Shown here: positions 60,646 to 64,000 of the stretch, piece by piece | Position numbering within the stretch: the stretch's first letter is position 1 | How the letters are laid out: each line of letters begins with the position of its first letter | NCBI GenBank assembly: GCA_002452335.1 | Contig: DKFJ01000005.1 | Coordinates: 62,001 to 126,000, forward strand | Length of the DNA: 64,000 bases | Origin: Deferribacteraceae bacterium UBA6799 | Lineage (GTDB): Bacteria > Chrysiogenota > Deferribacteres > Deferribacterales > Geovibrionaceae | Reading direction: 5' to 3' | Program-made: the position numbers and the translations under genes | Notes under the pieces: generated by a model | Told to the model about the DNA's origin: nothing | Seen by the model: only the letters and a program-made list of their open reading frames with translations | The model's database searches: none

Positions 60646-61131
60646 CTATGTTCGTGATATTTCTCCGGCGACTGCCATACGGATATTTTCCGGTTTTTTT
60701 ACGGAGGCGAACCGAAAAACCCTTTTTCTGTCACGGCTGATGAGAAACTTGGTAAAGTTCCATTTGACAGGGATAGTCCCCATGGTTCCAGGCGCCGCCT
60801 CTTTCAGCATGCGGAAGAGCGGATTGGCATTTTCCCCGTTAACCTCTGTCTTCGAAAACACAGGGAACGTCACGGTAAAGTTTTCATCCAGAAAACGCCG
60901 GATCTCCTCGTCCGTGCCGGGTTCCTGAGCTCCGAACTGGTTGCAGGGAAAGGCGAGCACCACGAACCCCTGATCCCTGAACTCCATGTACAGTTCCTGA
61001 AGCCCCTCATACTGGGGAGTAAAACCGCACCTGCCCGCCGTGTTCACCACCAGCACGACCATGCCGTCATAGTCTCTCAGGTTTTTCATAGTGCCGTCCA
61101 GAAGAGGAAACTCAAAATTAAGCTCGTACAT
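60646..61131 (-). CDS. Glutathione peroxidase family protein (Cys type)
   Basis: Thiol peroxidase of 161 residues, BtuE-like. The peroxidatic residue is Cys35 (GRCGFTPQY, Sec in some relatives), with FPCNQFGAQEPG and KWNFTKFLI holding the Gln and Trp/Asn of the active site. It reduces peroxides, often through thioredoxin despite the name. AGGAGG is 6 nt before ATG 61131. Confidence 0.92.
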   Translation of the reverse strand: MYELNFEFPLLDGTMKNLRDYDGMVVLVVNTAGRCGFTPQYEGLQELYMEFRDQGFVVLAFPCNQFGAQEPGTDEEIRRFLDENFTVTFPVFSKTEVNGENANPLFRMLKEAAPGTMGTIPVKWNFTKFLISRDRKRVFRFASVKKPENIRMAVAGEISRT

Positions 61132-61150
61132 ACCAAGCCTCCTGATACTA

Positions 61151-61178
61151 ATAATATTTCAGGAAACAGACCGTTCAA
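61151..61178 (-). promoter_or_regulatory. Candidate promoter for glutathione peroxidase gene
   Basis: Minus strand: TTGAAC (61178-61173), 16-nt spacer, TATTAT (61156-61151). The divergent tolC promoter lies 25 bp away. Confidence 0.45.
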
Positions 61179-61202
61179 TGTTTATTTTACCTCATCACCT
61201 CC

Positions 61203-61231
61203 TTGACACCTCATGCAATCGGTCGAATATA
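61203..61231 (+). promoter_or_regulatory. Candidate promoter for the TolC-like gene
   Basis: TTGACA (61203-61208, exact consensus), 17-nt spacer, AATATA (61226-61231); a perfect TATAAT at 61230-61235 is 21 nt away, too far. The transcript would start close to the ATG. Confidence 0.45.
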
Positions 61232-61246
61232 TAATAACAGGGGTGA

Positions 61247-62704
61247 ATGTTGAGGATCATAACAGCGCTGCTAACTATCTTTTTATCTGTGTCGGCATAT
61301 GCGGACGCCATACAGGCTCGTCTTTATACATATGCCTCTGAGTATTCCCAGACCCGGACAGTGTCCGAGCTCTCTTTCCGTTACGCCGCCGAGCTGGCTG
61401 TCAGAAGCAGCAGGGAACTCAGCGAGATAAAACACGAAAGGGACGAAGAGGCTCAGCAGATAGACCGGGCGCTGAGCGGTCTGATGCCCGTCATCAGAGC
61501 CACCGCATCCAGAAATAATCTGGACAGGGACAGACCCGACTACAGGGAAAAAGCGGCGCAGGAAAACCTGAACGCCAAAATAAAGCTGAGACAGATACTC
61601 TTCTCCGACTCCATCCTCGCCAGCAGGGATTCAGCGGAATATAAGACAACCATGCACAGGCTGATAGCCGAATCCGTGAGGCTGGATGTGATAAAGGAGA
61701 CCGCGGACGTATACTACACCCGCATATTCTACACCGGACTGGAGCAGACCGCTGAGAAAGCGCTGAAAAGAATGAATTCCATCAAAGATATACTAAAGAA
61801 AAACAAAGCGCCGAAAAGCTCAATGAAGCTCTATGCGGATGAAATCAGAAGGGTGGAAAACCTGCTGACGTTATCCCGATCGGAAAAGATAAAGGCGCAG
61901 GACAGGCTGAGCGCCATGACCGGACTGACCATCGGGGCAGGATGCGCTTTCAGAAATTACAGCGAAATGACGGGGCACGCCACCCTGAACACTCTGAAAA
62001 AGATCTTTTCTACCGTCACAGACACGCTGGAACGTGAAAAACTGCTGAAATTCCTGACGGACAAATCGCTGGACGACTCCGCCGAGCTGAAGGCGGTGGA
62101 CGAGCTGATCAAACTGAACAAAAGAGATATTCAGGCGGAAAAGAGAAAATTCTCACTGCCGGATGTTTCATTCTCCGGCGAATATACGCAGTATCTGGAC
62201 AAGGACTCAGACACTTCCGAATATTCTGCCGACCTCAGCAAAAACGACTGGAGCGTCAACCTGCGGCTGTCCATGCCTGTCTTTGACGGTAAAAAGAGCA
62301 CGCCGAACATCTACGCCAAAAATACCGAACTCCTGCAATATTTCAGCAAGAGAGCGGAAGTGAAGGAAGCCGTGAAGACTCGGATGGAAAACGCCGTAAT
62401 ATCAGCCGGATACGCCGGAACAGCGCTAAGCGGTTCTAAAGAATTGGCAGCATCCGCCGCAGAGAAATACGATAAAAATCTCAGTCTGTACAAACTGAAA
62501 AAGATCAGATCAGCCGTGCTGATAAACTCGGCGGCAGCTCTGAACACAGCTCAGGAAGCGGTAGTAAGGGCAGAATATGAGATGATAAACTCTCTGACTG
62601 ATATACAGAGAGCATACGGAAAATTTTTCGCACTGAACGAAGACTATGAGGACACACGGTTTCTGCTGGATCTTCAGCAGAGCATCGGTTCTCAGATGCC
62701 GTGA
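61247..62704 (+). CDS. TolC-family outer membrane efflux protein
   Basis: Protein of 485 residues: signal peptide (1-21, ending YADA), then long amphipathic helices in two repeats, with QENLNAKIKLRQILFSDSI and WSVNLRLSMPVFDGKK marking the beta-barrel strands of the OEP family. It would form a trimeric channel for efflux or type I secretion. No inner-membrane pump genes are adjacent. Its end overlaps the convergent epimerase by 13 bp. Confidence 0.85.
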   Translation: MLRIITALLTIFLSVSAYADAIQARLYTYASEYSQTRTVSELSFRYAAELAVRSSRELSEIKHERDEEAQQIDRALSGLMPVIRATASRNNLDRDRPDYREKAAQENLNAKIKLRQILFSDSILASRDSAEYKTTMHRLIAESVRLDVIKETADVYYTRIFYTGLEQTAEKALKRMNSIKDILKKNKAPKSSMKLYADEIRRVENLLTLSRSEKIKAQDRLSAMTGLTIGAGCAFRNYSEMTGHATLNTLKKIFSTVTDTLEREKLLKFLTDKSLDDSAELKAVDELIKLNKRDIQAEKRKFSLPDVSFSGEYTQYLDKDSDTSEYSADLSKNDWSVNLRLSMPVFDGKKSTPNIYAKNTELLQYFSKRAEVKEAVKTRMENAVISAGYAGTALSGSKELAASAAEKYDKNLSLYKLKKIRSAVLINSAAALNTAQEAVVRAEYEMINSLTDIQRAYGKFFALNEDYEDTRFLLDLQQSIGSQMP

Positions 62705-63744
62705 TATTCCTTATACCACTTAACAAACTGACGTATACCTTCCTCTATGGAGGTATCCGGTCTGTATCCGTGATCTCTCACCAGATCGTCAATATTGGCA
62801 TAGGTCTTCGGCACATCACCCGCCTGAAGAGGCATCAGGTTTTTCTGAGCTGAGATACCCAGCTCTTTTTCCAGAGTCTCTATCATATACATAAGCTGAA
62901 CAGGCTTGTTGTTGCCTATGTTATAAACCTTATAAGGAGCGGATGAAGATCCGGGATCAGGGTTGTCGCTGTCCCAGCCGGCATTGGGCATCTGCCCGGC
63001 GTATATCACACGGCATACGCCCTCAACTATATCGGCTATGAAGGTGAAGTCTCGCTCCATTTTACCGAAATTATACACGTCAATAGGCTGTCCCTTTCTC
63101 ATCAGGTCGGCGAATTTGAACATCGCCATATCCGGTCTGCCCCAGGGACCGTAAACTGTAAAGAACCTGAGCCCTGTGGTGGGGATATTATAAAGATGGC
63201 TGTAGGTGTGAGCCATCAGCTCGTTTGCTTTTTTTGTAGCGGCGTAGAGGCTTATGGGGTGATCCACATTGTCGGATGTGGAGAATGGCTGGGCAGTGTT
63301 GCTGCCGTATACCGAAGAGCTGGAAGCGTATACCAGATGCTGAACGCCGAAATGCCTGCATCCTTCTATAATGTTGATGAATCCTGTGATATTAGCGTCT
63401 ATATAAGCATAGGGGTTGTCTATGCTGTATCTGACGCCTGCCTGAGCCGCCAGATTGCAGACCTTGTCGAATTTTTCCGCCTTCATCAGGGCGTGCAGGT
63501 TCTCCCTGTCCTCCAGATTCATCTTCACGAATCTGTAGCCCTTCATGTTTGATGATCTCATGGGTCTGTTATATTCAACTGCGCTGCCGTCTATCCCTGT
63601 GACAGCGAGTCTTCTGTATTTCAGGTTAACGTCATAATAGTCATTGATACTGTCAAGCCCCACGACCTCATGACCGTCATTTATAAGTTTCTGAACTGTG
63701 TGAAAACCGATGAACCCGGCGGTTCCTGTAAGCAGAATTTTCAT
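62692..63744 (-). CDS. UDP-glucuronate 4-epimerase-like enzyme (CapI family)
   Basis: Extended SDR of 350 residues. TGTAGFIGFHTVQKLI is the cofactor loop, DSINDYYDVNLKYRRL is typical of UDP-GlcA 4-epimerases, SLYAATKKANELMA holds YxxxK, and RFFTVYGPWGRPDMA is the CapI signature. It makes UDP-galacturonate for surface polymers. ATG 63744 has GAGG 5-6 nt upstream; the ORF extends to 63762 without a better site. It lies far from the main polysaccharide locus. Confidence 0.9.
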   Translation of the reverse strand: MKILLTGTAGFIGFHTVQKLINDGHEVVGLDSINDYYDVNLKYRRLAVTGIDGSAVEYNRPMRSSNMKGYRFVKMNLEDRENLHALMKAEKFDKVCNLAAQAGVRYSIDNPYAYIDANITGFINIIEGCRHFGVQHLVYASSSSVYGSNTAQPFSTSDNVDHPISLYAATKKANELMAHTYSHLYNIPTTGLRFFTVYGPWGRPDMAMFKFADLMRKGQPIDVYNFGKMERDFTFIADIVEGVCRVIYAGQMPNAGWDSDNPDPGSSSAPYKVYNIGNNKPVQLMYMIETLEKELGISAQKNLMPLQAGDVPKTYANIDDLVRDHGYRPDTSIEEGIRQFVKWYKEYHGI

Positions 63745-63795
63745 TTTTACCTCTGAAGCCATTCTAAAATAACGCTAAAATAAACGCAACAGCGA

Positions 63796-64000
63796 TTATT
63801 CCTCGTTTTTCTTAGCGGATCGCAGCAAAACACCCAGACGGGTTAGGTCTTTTTCCGTTCCGGCAGCCAGAAGCTCGTCTCTGTCCATGATGGTGTAGTC
63901 GCACCCGGGGTTGGACATAGCGCCTGTGCCCCGCTTCACAGCCAGAATGGTGACGCCGTATCTATATCTGAGATCCAGATTTCTCAGCGACCTGCCCGCC
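63796..64000 (-). CDS. C-terminal end of a TrkA-C (RCK_C) domain protein, partial
   Basis: The last 67 codons, running out of the window at 64000. SLRNLDLRYRYGVTILAVKRG, then NPGCDYTIMDRDELLAAGT and DLTRLGVLLRS match the RCK_C pattern of TrkA, KtrA or ion-channel and transporter regulators. It ends KKNEE at TAA 63796-63798. Full protein and partner unknown. Confidence 0.75.
   Translation of the reverse strand, partial: AGRSLRNLDLRYRYGVTILAVKRGTGAMSNPGCDYTIMDRDELLAAGTEKDLTRLGVLLRSAKKNEE

Noticed and set aside
61230..61235. Perfect TATAAT before the TolC-like gene as the -10 box
   Set aside because: It is 21 nt from the TTGACA box, too far for normal spacing; AATATA at 17 nt fits better, though an independent -10 cannot be excluded.
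1..64000. CRISPR arrays, insertion sequences, tRNA or rRNA genes
   Set aside because: Looked for regular repeats, transposase motifs and cloverleaf or rRNA signatures on both strands; none was recognised.

Overview
The window reads as chromosome of a Gram-negative, flagellated, respiratory bacterium. It carries LpxB (lipid A), TolC-type and surface-polysaccharide genes, a flagellum with FliO/P/Q, FliL, MotAB and a very long FlgE, and loose c-type heme and HypE genes. Heavy AGA/ATA codon use, an unusual flagellar gene order and the mixture of small c-type heme proteins fit Deferribacterota (Geovibrio/Seleniivibrio/Denitrovibrio type). This is a judgement from protein appearance, not a database result.

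Layout. (1) 1-29291, all minus strand: one surface-polysaccharide locus read from about 29300 down to galE. In transcription order it holds a GT39-like membrane transferase, wecB, manB, manC, GT4, a CapK-like AMP ligase, a polysaccharide-deacetylase-like protein, a glycosyltransferase, the Wzm/Wzt ABC exporter, three glycosyltransferases, a stand-alone PurF-type phosphoribosyltransferase, a HAD phosphatase, a DUF115 protein, a RmlD-like reductase, a glycosyltransferase, a sulfotransferase, a TylF methyltransferase, a GT2, a 1400-residue radical-SAM/GT2/GT4 fusion, another GT4 and galE. Nearly all genes overlap or nearly touch. (2) 29361-35227, plus strand: DUF2905 protein, an AT-rich polytopic membrane protein flanked by a duplicated DUF2905 tail, then a tightly overlapping cassette (UbiA-type phosphoribosyltransferase, GtrA, DprE1-like, DprE2-like, HAD phosphatase) that matches the polyprenyl-phosphoryl-D-arabinofuranose pathway. 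(3) 35269-38386, plus: yjbQ, a DHH phosphoesterase, engB, a PLD-family nuclease, a small heme protein and a flavin reductase. (4) 38388-43905, minus: motA-motB-fliL-fliN-fliO-fliP-fliQ, ending in a secreted caspase-like peptidase coupled to fliQ. (5) 44097-53591, minus: hypE, a heme lipoprotein, hisI, pilM, an outer-surface lipoprotein, lpxB, then the hook genes fliK-flgD-flgE behind a sigma-54-like promoter. (6) 53901-64000, mixed strands: SulP transporter, an AhpD-like protein, LysR regulator with thioesterase and ferredoxin-nitroreductase, an RRM protein with a coupled leader peptide, a degenerate hybrid histidine kinase, glutathione peroxidase, TolC-like protein, UDP-glucuronate-4-epimerase-like gene and the end of a TrkA-C protein.

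How it works together. ManB/ManC make GDP-mannose, and WecB and the epimerases supply other nucleotide sugars. The many GT2/GT4 enzymes build a polymer in the cytoplasm, Wzm/Wzt export it, and sulfotransferase, methyltransferase, deacetylase and CapK-like enzymes probably decorate it. The arabinofuranose cassette would supply a lipid-linked D-Araf donor for periplasmic transfer by one of the two polytopic membrane proteins. No IS element, CRISPR array, rRNA or tRNA was recognised.
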